From Actinomadura alba (GTDB lineage: Bacteria > Actinomycetota > Actinomycetes > Streptosporangiales > Streptosporangiaceae), in the NCBI RefSeq assembly GCF_014323705.1, contig NZ_JABVEC010000002.1, forward strand, positions 372,001 through 436,000: 64,000 bases of DNA, given 5' to 3'. Of the stretch, positions 36,240-45,724 are shown one piece after another. Below the pieces are notes generated by a model. The model had not been told where the DNA came from and ran no database searches. It was given only the letters and a program-made list of their open reading frames with translations. Positions within the stretch are counted from its first letter, which is position 1. Each line of letters begins with the position of its first letter. The position numbers and the translations under genes are program-made.

Positions 36240-37790
36240 ATGACCCGCGATGAGCCCGCCAATGTGCCCCATGGCCAGGAACAGGAGAGGATGTCCGCTT
36301 CAGAACGGTACGCCCAGCACGCTTGGCGGCTGTCCGGCCGGATCGTGGCAGGCGTGGGCCAGGTGCTCCTGTGGATCCTCACTGGCATCGGCCGGCTGCT
36401 GCGACCCCTCACCGCCAAGATCAGCGCGCGCTTGTACGGCCCTGCGGCCCCGTCCTCGGCGCGAGCTCCCGGAGGTCCGGCTCATGCCCCTCACGGCGCC
36501 GCAGGCCCCTACGGGCCGCCGGCCGGCCCCTATGGACCGCCCGCCGGGCGGGACGGCGCGACCCGGATAGGGCCGCCCACGGCGCCGATGCCCCGTTGGA
36601 TCAACGGCTGGCGCGAGTTCGCCGAGTCATGGTTCTTCGCACCACTGACCGGTCTGGCACTGGCCATCGCGGCTCTGGCCGAGCTGGCACCGCACGACGT
36701 GCCCCCGGTCAGCCTCGCCGGCGGCTTCGCGGTCGCCGCCACGCTGCCGCTGGTGTGGCGCCGGGAGTTCCTGCGTCCGGTCGCCGCGGTCGTGCTCGGC
36801 GCCTTCGCGGCCGGTCTGCTCTCCGGCCAGTCGCTGCTCGTGACCACCGCGTTCTCCGCTCTCTACACGCTCTACCTGCTCGCCCAGCACATGCCCCGGC
36901 AGTCGGCGGGTGTGCTGGCGGTGGGCAGCGTGGCCGCGCTGATCGTCGTCTACCTGGCGTCGGACAGCCTGAGCGACATTCCGTGGCCGGCCGGGATCAT
37001 GGCCGTACTGGCCGCGATCGGGCTCGGCGACGCCCGGCGCGTGGCCGAGACCGCGGAGCGCACGAACGCCGAGGCGCGGGAGCGCACCACCGAGACCCTG
37101 ACGAAGCTCCACGAGGTGACGCGCGAACAGGCCGTGCTGCGTGAGCGCGCCCGGATCGCGAGAGAACTGCACGACGTGGTGGCCCACTCGGTTTCCATGA
37201 TCGCCGTTCAGGCCGAGACGGCGCCGTACACGATGGCGAACCTGTCCCCGGAGGCCGAGCGCGGGTACTCCGAGATCGCGCGCACCGCCCGGGAGGCCCT
37301 CGTGGAGATGCGGCGGCTCCTCACGGTGCTGCGCGCCGACGGCAAGACAGAGCCCGAGGTGACCCCGCAACCCCGGCTCGACCGGCTGCCCGACCTCATC
37401 GACCAGCACCGGGGGGCCGGCGGGCAGGCCGAGATCTCCGTGCACGGCGCCCCGCGCGACCTGTCGGCGACCATCGAGCTGTCGGCGTACCGGATCGTGC
37501 AGGAGGCGCTCACCAATGCGCGGCGGCACGCACCAGGCGCCCAGGTGCGGGTGGAGCTGACCTATCTGCCCGACCGGCTGGCCGTACGAGTGCGAAACGA
37601 CGAGAGCGGCGCGACTGCGCGCACCAGGATCCTCGATCGGAGCGAACCAGATGGCGGGCACGGGCTCGTCGGGATGCGGGAACGTGCGACGATACTCGGC
37701 GGACGGTTCTCCGCCGGACCCGCGACCGAGGGCGGGTTCCTGGTGGAGGCCGAGTTGCCCGTCACACGTGAGGAGCCTCCCCGGCCGTGA
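36240..37790 (+). CDS. Sensor histidine kinase, NarL/HisKA_3 type
   Basis: The protein has 516 residues. A proline/glycine-rich cytoplasmic start precedes four to five membrane segments (about 125-265), then a short coiled coil (NAEARERTTETLTKLHEV). The HisKA_3 phosphoacceptor is RIARELHDVVAHSVSM with H311. The ATPase domain ends in HGLVGMRERATILGGRF. No separate sensor domain is present, so the signal is probably sensed in or at the membrane, as in LiaS/DesK-like kinases. The stop overlaps the response-regulator start (GTGA). ATG 36240 has only a weak ribosome site; ATG 36291 after GGAGAGG is the alternative. Confidence 0.88.
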   Translation: MTRDEPANVPHGQEQERMSASERYAQHAWRLSGRIVAGVGQVLLWILTGIGRLLRPLTAKISARLYGPAAPSSARAPGGPAHAPHGAAGPYGPPAGPYGPPAGRDGATRIGPPTAPMPRWINGWREFAESWFFAPLTGLALAIAALAELAPHDVPPVSLAGGFAVAATLPLVWRREFLRPVAAVVLGAFAAGLLSGQSLLVTTAFSALYTLYLLAQHMPRQSAGVLAVGSVAALIVVYLASDSLSDIPWPAGIMAVLAAIGLGDARRVAETAERTNAEARERTTETLTKLHEVTREQAVLRERARIARELHDVVAHSVSMIAVQAETAPYTMANLSPEAERGYSEIARTAREALVEMRRLLTVLRADGKTEPEVTPQPRLDRLPDLIDQHRGAGGQAEISVHGAPRDLSATIELSAYRIVQEALTNARRHAPGAQVRVELTYLPDRLAVRVRNDESGATARTRILDRSEPDGGHGLVGMRERATILGGRFSAGPATEGGFLVEAELPVTREEPPRP

Positions 37791-38461
37791 TCCGAGTGCT
37801 GATCGTCGACGACCAGACGATCGTGCGCGCCGGGTTCGCCGCGCTGTTGAACGCCCAGTCCGACATCAGCGTCGTGGGCGAGGCGGGGGACGGGCGCGAG
37901 GCGGTGCGAATCGCGGCGAGCGCCTGCCCTGACGTGGTGGTGATGGACATCCGGATGCCCGGCATGGACGGCATCGAGGCGACCCGTCGCATCCTGGCCC
38001 GGCCGGGCGCCGACTCGCTGCGCGTGCTGGTGCTGACCACGTTCGACGTCGACGAGTACGTCTACGCGGCGCTGGCCGCGGGCGCCAGCGGATTCCTGCT
38101 GAAGGACGCCACGGCCGACGACCTCGTCGGCGCGGTCCGAATCGTCGCCCGCGGCGACGCGCTGCTGGCCCCGCAGGTGACCGGCCGGCTGATCCGCGAG
38201 TTCACCAGGCAGCACCGCAGCCGGCCGCGGCCGCCCGCCGAGCTCGCCAGCCTGACGGCGCGCGAGACCGAGGTTCTCGTGCTCATGGCCGGGGGGCTGT
38301 CCAACGCCGAGATCGCCGCCCGCCTGGTGGTCAGCGAGCACACCGTGAAGACCCATGTCGCCCGCGTCTTCACCAAGCTCGGCCTGCGCGACCGCGCCCA
38401 GGCCGTGATGCTCGCCTACGAGTCGGGCCTGGTCGTCCCCGGCGGCGACCAGCCGGCCTGA
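37787..38461 (+). CDS. NarL/FixJ-family response regulator
   Basis: The protein has 224 residues. The receiver domain has the acidic pair D8-D9, phosphoacceptor D54 (VVVMDIRMPGMDG), T in VLTTF and K in FLLKDA. After a basic linker the LuxR-type HTH reads LTARETEVLVLMAGGLSNAEIAARL and VSEHTVKTHVARVFTKL. It is translated from the GTG overlapping the kinase stop, so the two form a coupled pair. Targets are unknown; the inverted repeat at 36172 is a candidate. Confidence 0.93.
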   Translation: MIRVLIVDDQTIVRAGFAALLNAQSDISVVGEAGDGREAVRIAASACPDVVVMDIRMPGMDGIEATRRILARPGADSLRVLVLTTFDVDEYVYAALAAGASGFLLKDATADDLVGAVRIVARGDALLAPQVTGRLIREFTRQHRSRPRPPAELASLTARETEVLVLMAGGLSNAEIAARLVVSEHTVKTHVARVFTKLGLRDRAQAVMLAYESGLVVPGGDQPA

Positions 38462-38595
38462 CGCCAGAGTTTCTCCAGCGCTACTCCCGGTAGTACTCGA
38501 CCAAGCCACCACGGCCAGAGTGGTTGCCAGGCAAAGCGAGATCTTCTCTGTAATGACCTAGTGTAATCATTTGAATACACATAGCATGCATCTCC

Positions 38596-39486
38596 ATGCC
38601 CTCCAGTAAGCATGAAGCGATCTGTGAGATGTTCCGGAACCGTCCGGCGCTGGCCGCCGAGATTCTCGGCGGCTCGCTGGGGATTTCGCTCCCGCGCTAC
38701 CACGAAGCCAGGCTCAGGTCCGAGAACGTGACCGACGACCGGCTCGCCGAGCTACGCGCCGACGCGGTGATCGAATACTGGGAGGCGAGTAGAAACTTTG
38801 CCCTGATCGTCGAAGTGCAGCTCGACGAGGACAAGGACAAGTTCTACAGCTGGCCGTTCTATCTGATGGGCCTGCGCTACCGGTTGAGGTGCCCCGTCAA
38901 GCTGCTTGTGATCTGTCCACCTCGTGCCGTGGCCGCTTGGGCCTCCCGGACGATCGACCTGGACCATCCTGGGATGGAGCTGACGCCGATAGTTCTCGGC
39001 CCGGACCGGATCCCGCAGGTGATCGAGCCCGATGAGGTCGCCCGGACTCCTGAACTCGCAGTACTGTCCGCACTGGCCCACGGCGGTCGGCCGGACAGTG
39101 GCAAGACTCTCGATTCCCTCGTCGATGCCTACGGAGTGCTCGATAGCGATCACCGAGCGCTCTATCATGATGTCGTGTCTGCAGTGCTACCGCAGGCTGC
39201 GCGGCTCTACCTGGAGACCATGATGAAGCTCAAGGGCTACGAGTACCAAAGCGACTTCGCTCGCCACTACTACGGCGAGGGCAAGGCCGAGGGCAAGGCC
39301 GAGGGCAAGGCCGAGGGTGCGGCCGAGGGCGCGGCGAAGATGATCCTCATGGTGCTGTCGGGCCGTGGCATCTGTGTCTCAGCCGACGTCCGTGATCGCA
39401 TAACCGGATGCACGGACCTTGCCCAGCTCGAAGCGTGGGCCCAGCGTGCAGGGGTTGTCGCGACGGCCGTGGAACTCTTCGACTGA
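38596..39486 (+). CDS. Rpn-family PD-(D/E)XK nuclease-like protein
   Basis: The protein has 296 residues. The N-terminal 100 residues contain D in ADAVIEYW and E-x-Q in FALIVEVQLDEDKDKFYSWPFYL, the PD-(D/E)XK variant of recombination-promoting nucleases. The family is often labelled putative transposase. Near residue 232 it has GEGKAEGKAEGKAEGAAEGAA-type repeats, a common Rpn feature. Some Rpn proteins stimulate RecA-independent recombination. The upstream region is AT-rich (38540-38590). TAGCAT eight bases before the ATG and the lack of a ribosome site suggest a leaderless message. It looks like an acquired gene between housekeeping neighbours. Confidence 0.7.
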   Translation: MPSSKHEAICEMFRNRPALAAEILGGSLGISLPRYHEARLRSENVTDDRLAELRADAVIEYWEASRNFALIVEVQLDEDKDKFYSWPFYLMGLRYRLRCPVKLLVICPPRAVAAWASRTIDLDHPGMELTPIVLGPDRIPQVIEPDEVARTPELAVLSALAHGGRPDSGKTLDSLVDAYGVLDSDHRALYHDVVSAVLPQAARLYLETMMKLKGYEYQSDFARHYYGEGKAEGKAEGKAEGAAEGAAKMILMVLSGRGICVSADVRDRITGCTDLAQLEAWAQRAGVVATAVELFD

Positions 39487-39561
39487 GCCGTGAACGGGTC
39501 CCAGCCGGGCGCGCGGCAGCGGACCACAGCCAGTGGTCTGGGTCCGGCGGGAGTTGAGGGG

Positions 39562-40575
39562 TCAGCCCACTGCGGGGGCCAGGTCGGGCTTGAGGTCGGC
39601 GTCACCGGTGACGCCCGCGCGCGCGGCCTTGCGGCCCAGCGTGAAGACGTAGACGAGGAACGCCGCCTCGGCCACGACACCGATGCCGATGCGCAGCCAC
39701 GTCGTGTGCACCCACCCGGTCACGAAGCCCTCGATCAATCCGGAGATCAGCAGGACCCCGATGATCCCGAGCGCGATGCTCATCGCCGCCCGGCCCTCCT
39801 CGGCGAGCGCTTGGCCGCGTCGCCGCGGGCCCGGATCGATGACCGTCCAGCCCAGTTTGAGACCCGTCGCAGAAGCCAGATACACGGCGGTGAGCTCGAG
39901 CATGCCGTGCGGCAGGATCAGCCCGAAGAAGATGTCCCCCTTGCCGTACGCGAACATCAGCCCAGCGATCGCGCCGAGGTTCAGCTGAAGGGCGAGCAGG
40001 CCGCCGAAGCCCTGAAGACCCAAGATCACCGGAATGCCGAGCAGTATGCCGCCGATGAGGCTGACGGCCGACACGAGGACGTTGTTGACCCACACATGGA
40101 AGGCGAAGGACGCCGCGGAATGCTCGGTGTAGTAGTTCGCGAAGTCGTGCTCGACCAGCTGCCGGATCTCGAACGGCGTTCCGAGCGACGCCTGGACCTC
40201 CGGGCTGTTGGCGACCCAGATCGCCATGATGAGCGACAGCCCGAGGCTGCCGGCCGTGGTGCCGAGCCACCACCACCGCATGCGATAGGCGACCGCCGGG
40301 AAGGACGTGGTGACGAACGTCCCCGCATCGCGCCAGAGCGGCGCCCGGGCCCCGGTGACGGCGGCGCGCCCGCGTGCCACGAGGGAGGACAGCCGGCCCA
40401 CCAGCACCGGGTCCGGCGAGCTGGAACGCACCGTCGAGAGATGGGTGGCGGTGCGCTGGTAGAGCTCGACCAGTTCGTCGATTTCGGTGCCCGTCAGCTT
40501 CCGGCCACGGTTGATCAGGCTCTCCAGGCGCAGCCAGTCCTGGTGATGCGCGGCCACGAAAGCGTCGACGTCCAC
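39562..40575 (-). CDS. Stage II sporulation protein M (SpoIIM) family membrane protein
   Basis: The protein has 337 residues. A helical N-terminal cytoplasmic part (RLESLINRGRKLTGTEIDELVELYQR) precedes about six membrane segments. The signature FFGLILPHGMLELTAVYLA and VWVNNVLVSAVSLIGGI are typical for SpoIIM/DUF95. In Bacillus SpoIIM joins a peptidoglycan hydrolase complex; the actinobacterial role is unknown, but the gene is nearly always next to an RDD gene, as here. It is transcribed divergently from that gene. Confidence 0.88.
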   Translation of the reverse strand: MDVDAFVAAHHQDWLRLESLINRGRKLTGTEIDELVELYQRTATHLSTVRSSSPDPVLVGRLSSLVARGRAAVTGARAPLWRDAGTFVTTSFPAVAYRMRWWWLGTTAGSLGLSLIMAIWVANSPEVQASLGTPFEIRQLVEHDFANYYTEHSAASFAFHVWVNNVLVSAVSLIGGILLGIPVILGLQGFGGLLALQLNLGAIAGLMFAYGKGDIFFGLILPHGMLELTAVYLASATGLKLGWTVIDPGPRRRGQALAEEGRAAMSIALGIIGVLLISGLIEGFVTGWVHTTWLRIGIGVVAEAAFLVYVFTLGRKAARAGVTGDADLKPDLAPAVG

Positions 40576-40649
40576 CGGGTGAGACTAACCTCTCGGACTA
40601 CTTACCGGGCAAACTAGACGGTAGTCCGTACAGCATCCGGAGGAGACCC

Positions 40650-41705
40650 ATGGCCGAACTCGTCACCGGCGAGGCCGTCGCACTCGATATCCGGGTGGCC
40701 CGGCTGGCCAGCCGGGCGGTCGCCCTCCTGCTGGATCTGCTGTTCCAGGCCTCGATCCTGAACGTCGTGCTCTACGTCACGGGCATGACCGCGGTGGTGG
40801 CCGACGAGGCGTGGGGCATTGGGCTCTCCATCGTGGCGATCGTCGCCGTCGTGATCGGTTATCCGACCGCGCTCGAGACCCTGACGCGTGGCCGTACCCT
40901 CGGCAAGATGGCCCTCGGCCTGCGGGTGGTGGGCGAGGACGGCGGGCCGGTGCGCTTCCGGCAGGCGCTGGTGCGGGCCCTCGCCGGATTCGTGGAGGTC
41001 TGGCTGCTCTTCGGCTCGCCCGCGCTCATCGCCTCGCTGCTCAACCTCCGCGGAAAGCGGCTTGGTGACATCTTCGCGGGCACCATCGTCATCCAGGACA
41101 GGGTGCCCGCTTCGGCCCTGCTCGGCCCCGTCGCCGTGATGCCGCCGCAACTGGCCGGCTGGGGGCAGTCGCTGGAGCTGTCCAGGGTTTCGGACGCGCT
41201 TGCCCTCACCGCGCGCCAGTACCTCACCCGGTTCTGGGAGCTGATGCCCGAAGTGCGTGACGCGATGGGGCAGCGGATCGCCGAGCAGGTGGTGGCCGTG
41301 GTCAGCCCGCCGCCACCTCCGGGCGTCCGCCCGGAGATCCTGCTGTCCGCGGTGCTGGCCGAGCGCCGCCGCCGCGAGGAGTGGCGGCTGCATCAACGGA
41401 TGGTCCGCCGGACGGCTCTGCTGCAGCGTTCGCTGGGCGGCATCCCCTTCACCGCTCCCGGCGTCCCGGTGGCCGCCGGCGGTGCCCCCGGGCAGCCGTG
41501 GGCGACCGTGGGCCCGCTCGGGCCGCCCTCGGCACCCGCCGTAGCCGGCACTGGGCCTCGGCCGCCCTGGACGCCTCAGGGGACGCCTCAGCCCCCGATG
41601 TTCGGCACCCCGGTCCAAGGAGATCCGCGCTTCCCCTCCGGGCCGGGCGGCGGTGCCGGGCCGTACAACGGGCCGTACAACGGGCCGCCCCCCGCGATGG
41701 GCTGA
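40650..41705 (+). CDS. RDD-family membrane protein
   Basis: The protein has 351 residues. The RDD domain shows ARLASRAVALLLDLLFQ (R and D of the family name), three membrane segments and the late RGKRLGDIFAGTIVIQD. The C-terminal 130 residues are proline/glycine-rich with GPYNGPYNGPP repeats. GGAGGAGA before the ATG at 40650 gives a strong start. It shares a 75-base promoter region with the SpoIIM gene; the pairing suggests a joint membrane function. Confidence 0.88.
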   Translation: MAELVTGEAVALDIRVARLASRAVALLLDLLFQASILNVVLYVTGMTAVVADEAWGIGLSIVAIVAVVIGYPTALETLTRGRTLGKMALGLRVVGEDGGPVRFRQALVRALAGFVEVWLLFGSPALIASLLNLRGKRLGDIFAGTIVIQDRVPASALLGPVAVMPPQLAGWGQSLELSRVSDALALTARQYLTRFWELMPEVRDAMGQRIAEQVVAVVSPPPPPGVRPEILLSAVLAERRRREEWRLHQRMVRRTALLQRSLGGIPFTAPGVPVAAGGAPGQPWATVGPLGPPSAPAVAGTGPRPPWTPQGTPQPPMFGTPVQGDPRFPSGPGGGAGPYNGPYNGPPPAMG

Positions 41706-41715
41706 TCCTGGCCGG

Positions 41716-42174
41716 TCAGGGCACCACGGTGACGGGCCAGTGCCCGATCCGGACGAGCCGGACGGCGAGGGAACCCACCAGCCGATGACCCGCCTTCTCG
41801 GACGCGCCCACCACGACGCCGTCCGCCTTGACCTCGTCGGCGATGCGCGCCAGTTCGGTCAGCGGATCACCGCGGCTGACGACGAACTCCGCCGGCACGC
41901 CCAGGCGCGCCGCCGCGTCCGTCACCTCGCGGCGAAGGCCGTCGGCGATCTCGTCCATGGTCTGCTCGGTCGCCAGCGCGCCGCCCGGGGCCATGCCGGC
42001 CAGACTGCTCCTGCCGGCCACGTAGACGACCACGAGCCGGGAGTTCTGCCGGCGTGCCAGCCCGGCCGCGTAGGCGCCCGCGCGCATCGAGGTGGTGGAG
42101 CCGTCCACTCCGGCCACGATGACACGGGGCCCATCTGTCCCTAGTTCAAAGGAATGCTCCGGGTCTATACCCAC
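41716..42174 (-). CDS. Universal stress protein family
   Basis: The 152-residue protein is a single UspA domain. It has VIVAGVDGSTTSMRAGAYAA at the start and ends in the nucleotide-binding loop VVVGASEKAGHRLVGSLAVRLVR, where G-x2-G-x9-G(S/T) is partly kept. It likely binds ATP and acts in stress or dormancy. GTG at 42174 is preceded by CATACT six bases upstream, compatible with a leaderless start. Confidence 0.85.
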   Translation of the reverse strand: MGIDPEHSFELGTDGPRVIVAGVDGSTTSMRAGAYAAGLARRQNSRLVVVYVAGRSSLAGMAPGGALATEQTMDEIADGLRREVTDAAARLGVPAEFVVSRGDPLTELARIADEVKADGVVVGASEKAGHRLVGSLAVRLVRIGHWPVTVVP

Positions 42175-42337
42175 ATGTGCAGTATGCCGTCAAGTGGCCG
42201 GTTCTCACGCCGAGGTGCGACCCCGACCGGACCGTCTTCTGATCAACTTCCTCGTGCGCGCGCCGCGGATGTTCGCCGAGATCCTCGGCAAGCTGCTCTT
42301 CCGGTGCGGCGAAAACAAGAATGATCGCGCAACGGTA

Positions 42338-42367
42338 GGGCCCGCCCGGACGGTGCCGGGCGGGCCC
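42338..42367. terminator. Perfect 12-bp GC hairpin
   Basis: GGGCCCGCCCGG (42338-42349) pairs with CCGGGCGGGCCC (42356-42367) around ACGGTG. It ends the minus-strand carboxypeptidase transcript. On the + strand it is followed by TTT and preceded by an A-rich patch, so it could act in both directions. Confidence 0.7.
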
Positions 42368-42388
42368 TTTCGCGTGCCTTGTCAGGAC

Positions 42389-45300
42389 TCAGCCGAGAAG
42401 GTGCTGCATCGCCTTCTTGACGAGGTCGTTCCGTGCGGCCTGGGTGCTCAGACCCTCACCGCCGAAGCCGACGTAGACCGTGTCCTCGGTGGCCACACCC
42501 GCGCCCTCTTCGAACGCCCGCTGCGACCTTGTCCAGTCGTTGGCCGCGGCGCCCGAGCCCGGGGGCGAGCCCGCGATGGTCCAGCCGCCGAGATCGGTCT
42601 CGAAGGAGGTCTCCGCGACCGTCGCGCCGTCCGCCGTCACCTTGGCGTCGTCGATGAACGCGCCGATGCCCTGGGTACCCCAGTCGCTGGCGTAGGTGAT
42701 GGACAGTTCGACCTGCTTGCCCGCGTAGGCGGACAGGTCGATCTTCCAGTCCTGCCAGCCGTTGGACTTGCCGGAGGCCGCGTGCCACACGCCCGTCGTG
42801 CCCGTGGGCGAGCAGTCCGCACCCTGGTAGTGGGTCGTCATCGGGTGGATGGTCCGCCAGCCGGAGGCACAGCTGTCGCCGGTCTCCTGACTCGTGTGCC
42901 CATTGGCGTCCGGAAGGGTCGTCCAGTCGTCCGAACCGACCGTGTGCGCCTCGACGAACACGTGGTCCCAGTGCGCCTCGGTGTCGAACGAGAAACCGAA
43001 GGTCAGCTCGCCGGCGCTCTTGCCGGTCAGGTCGACCGTCCGAGTGAGCCTCTTGTACGACATGTCGGCCGACTGGCTGTAGACGTACCAGGCACCGGTG
43101 CGCGGATCGAACGGGGCACCGCCCGGCCGGTCCCACGCGAGCGGCGCCGAGCTGTCGAACTGCGGGAACTGCGCCTTCGGCAGGAAGCTCGACGTGGTCA
43201 GGAACGACGCGGTGTGGTTCTGGTTGTTCGCCGAGTCGCCTCCGTTCAGCGTGCTCTGGAAGCCGGTGAAGGCCCCGCCGGCGCCCTTGACCGGGTACGG
43301 CTTCCCGTCCGCGCCGGTGCCGCCGCCGTCCACGTACGTGTAGGCACCGAGGTAGTACTGCAGGAAGTCGTTCAGGATCGGCAGGCACGGCGGGTCGCTG
43401 AGGGTGACGCACTCCGGCTGGGCCGGGACGTCCGGCTCGTAGAAGTACGCGCCGTTGGCGCCCTGTGCCAGCCCGGCGTACTTGCCGGTGTGGAGCAGCT
43501 TGCCGCCCTCGTTGAGGTAGTCGCGAACGTTCAGTTCGATGTCGACGGCGAGCTTCGCCGTCGTACCGCCCGGCTGGCCGACCGCCCGGGTGATGATGTC
43601 GTCGCCGGTCTCCCAGACCACGGCCTTGTAGTGGCTGAGGACGCCGAGGTGGTGCGGTGCGGTGCGGCCGTTGGCGTCGACGTCGTACACGTCGGAGGTG
43701 TGGCCCGCGGCGGTGAGCGCCTTGGTGTAGGAGCCCGCGTACTTGGCCGTGGTGACGCCCTGTACCGGACTGGCGCCCGTGACGTCCTCGGCCGCGAGGA
43801 CGAGCACCTTGCCGCCGATGTCCTCGGCGACCGTGTAGGTGAAGTGCCGGCTGGAGACGAGCTTGCCCTTCTTCTTCGCCTCGAACCAGACCTCCACCTT
43901 GTCCTTCGGCTTCGTGTCCCGCACGGTGCCGCGGAACTCGCCGTAGTAACGCTTGTTCTCATCTCCGTAGCGTTCGCCGCCCCGCCACTCTCTGGTGTCG
44001 GCGGTACGGGTCCGGCCGCTGTTGATGCGGTAGTTCAGCGTCAGGTCCTTGAGCGAGCGACGGGCCTCGACCGCCACCGGCTGCGTACGACCGTGCGACA
44101 CCGGGAAGGAGTCGATCTCCAACTCGGGCGTGGTCTTGTCCACGACCGAGACGGGGTGGTCCGGGTCGTGGGCCGACTTCGCGGCGGCGATCGCCAGCGG
44201 GAGGTTCTTCTCGAACTCCTGCTGGATCAGTCGCTCGTCGTCCGGGAAGTGGAAGACGCTCGCGCAGTCCCCGGGGACCCACTGGTCGTTGGGGTCGAGG
44301 TTGCTGATCGTCTGGCAGGTGGACATCTCCGGCGTGATGGTCAGCGTCCCGTACAGCTCGGACATGTGACCGTCGGTCTCGCCGTTGGTGGTGTAGAGCT
44401 CCGCACCGATGTCGGGGTCGTACCCCGGCACGGCGGGATGCTCGTCGTCACCGAGCAGCGCCTCGAAGATGTGGTCGTCCGGGGTCGGCGTCTGGGTCTG
44501 CCAGCCGACACCGTAGAGCAGCAACTCCGCCGCCGAGTGGTAGTTGATCATATATTTGGGCCGGATGCGCTTCACGAAGGCGTCCTGCGCCTTGGTCTCC
44601 GGCTCCGAGTTCGCGGCGGCGCCGCGGAAGGTCTGGCTGTCGGGCGACGGGGACGAGCCCTCGTTGTCGTAGCCCCACTTGTAGCCGAAGTTACGGTTCG
44701 GGTCGACGCCGTCGAGGGTGGTGATCTGACCGTCCCCATCGTTGTCGCGCACGTTCTTGCGCCACATCCGGAAGTCCGGGTTGAAGGTCAGGTCATACCC
44801 GTCGACGTTGACGACCGGGATGAAGTAGAGGTCGGTCGTGTCGACGATCTTGGTGATCTCGGCGTTCTTGCCGTAGTTGTTCAGGAAGTGGTGGAGTTGC
44901 CGGCGGACGTTCTCGGGAGTGATCCACTCACGGGCGTGCTGTGTCGCCTGGTAGACGACGGCGGGGCGCGTGCCCTCCCGGAGGGTGCGGGCTCCCTTCG
45001 TCACCCGGACGGCCGTGATCGGCGTGCCCTTCAGCGACTTGCCGATGTCGACGGCCTCGGCGATCGACCGGTGGGAGTTCGCCGCGTTGACGATCTCTTC
45101 GCGGATGTTGCCCGCCCCGCTGTAGGGGCGGAACACCGTGCCTTGAGCGGTCAGGGTCTTCGAGCGCTCCGAGGCGGTCTGCCCCTTGACCTTCTTGATC
45201 TGGAGCGGCATGCCCTTGGCGCGCAGGGCGTCACCTTGCGCGCGGCTCATGACGGCCTCGACCTCGGCCTTGCCGTTCGCGGATCTGCCGAGGGCGATGT

Positions 45301-45487
45301 CCTCGTGATCCAGCCCGAGGTCGCGAAGCTGCTTCAGCTGATCCGCGGTGACCTGACCGGAGAACACCTCCAGCCGGTCCTTACTGCGATCCTGGCCGGG
45401 CGGGGCCGCGGCCGTGGCCGGCCCGGCCACGGCGACCCCGGCCGCGATTGTGATCGCGGCGAGAAGGGATGGGACAACGCGCGTCAT
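42389..45487 (-). CDS. Secreted M14-family zinc carboxypeptidase, multidomain
   Basis: The protein has 1032 residues. A signal peptide (1-27, ending ATAAA) and a propeptide-like region come first. The peptidase domain spans about 120-430, with zinc ligands H184 and E187 (QHAREW), H317 (NYHSAAE), the substrate-binding N264-R265 (DPNRNFGY) and the general base E387 (TITPEMST). Downstream come a beta-rich domain, a region with DDIITRAVG and LLHTGKYAGLAQG, and a C-terminal stretch (about 820-1000) resembling immune-inhibitor-A-type beta-sandwiches (WDHVFVEAHTVG, GIGAFIDDAKV). It would trim C-terminal residues from extracellular peptides. It stands alone. Confidence 0.9.
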   Translation of the reverse strand: MTRVVPSLLAAITIAAGVAVAGPATAAAPPGQDRSKDRLEVFSGQVTADQLKQLRDLGLDHEDIALGRSANGKAEVEAVMSRAQGDALRAKGMPLQIKKVKGQTASERSKTLTAQGTVFRPYSGAGNIREEIVNAANSHRSIAEAVDIGKSLKGTPITAVRVTKGARTLREGTRPAVVYQATQHAREWITPENVRRQLHHFLNNYGKNAEITKIVDTTDLYFIPVVNVDGYDLTFNPDFRMWRKNVRDNDGDGQITTLDGVDPNRNFGYKWGYDNEGSSPSPDSQTFRGAAANSEPETKAQDAFVKRIRPKYMINYHSAAELLLYGVGWQTQTPTPDDHIFEALLGDDEHPAVPGYDPDIGAELYTTNGETDGHMSELYGTLTITPEMSTCQTISNLDPNDQWVPGDCASVFHFPDDERLIQQEFEKNLPLAIAAAKSAHDPDHPVSVVDKTTPELEIDSFPVSHGRTQPVAVEARRSLKDLTLNYRINSGRTRTADTREWRGGERYGDENKRYYGEFRGTVRDTKPKDKVEVWFEAKKKGKLVSSRHFTYTVAEDIGGKVLVLAAEDVTGASPVQGVTTAKYAGSYTKALTAAGHTSDVYDVDANGRTAPHHLGVLSHYKAVVWETGDDIITRAVGQPGGTTAKLAVDIELNVRDYLNEGGKLLHTGKYAGLAQGANGAYFYEPDVPAQPECVTLSDPPCLPILNDFLQYYLGAYTYVDGGGTGADGKPYPVKGAGGAFTGFQSTLNGGDSANNQNHTASFLTTSSFLPKAQFPQFDSSAPLAWDRPGGAPFDPRTGAWYVYSQSADMSYKRLTRTVDLTGKSAGELTFGFSFDTEAHWDHVFVEAHTVGSDDWTTLPDANGHTSQETGDSCASGWRTIHPMTTHYQGADCSPTGTTGVWHAASGKSNGWQDWKIDLSAYAGKQVELSITYASDWGTQGIGAFIDDAKVTADGATVAETSFETDLGGWTIAGSPPGSGAAANDWTRSQRAFEEGAGVATEDTVYVGFGGEGLSTQAARNDLVKKAMQHLLG

Positions 45488-45724
45488 CGCGGCTCCTGGT
45501 TGAGGGGTGCAGCGGAGCTCGCGCAGCGCACGAGAACTCCACTACGGGGGGGTGATCAGCCTCGTGTCACTACAATGATCAGGTCAACGGCATACGTCGG
45601 TTTTGTGGACATTTGCCGTTTTGTGCCGCGGTTTCCGTCGCCCGTGCCGTTGCGTGGAACGTGGGGGGCCCACCACGTACGATCCGGGGCTGCGAGAGCA
45701 TCGCGATCGCGGGCCCCGCGCCGG

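Noticed and set aside
42190..42375. Small plus-strand gene reading MFAEILGKLLFRCGENKN into the hairpin
   Set aside because: No stop before the antisense carboxypeptidase gene and no ribosome site; the hairpin is better explained as a terminator.
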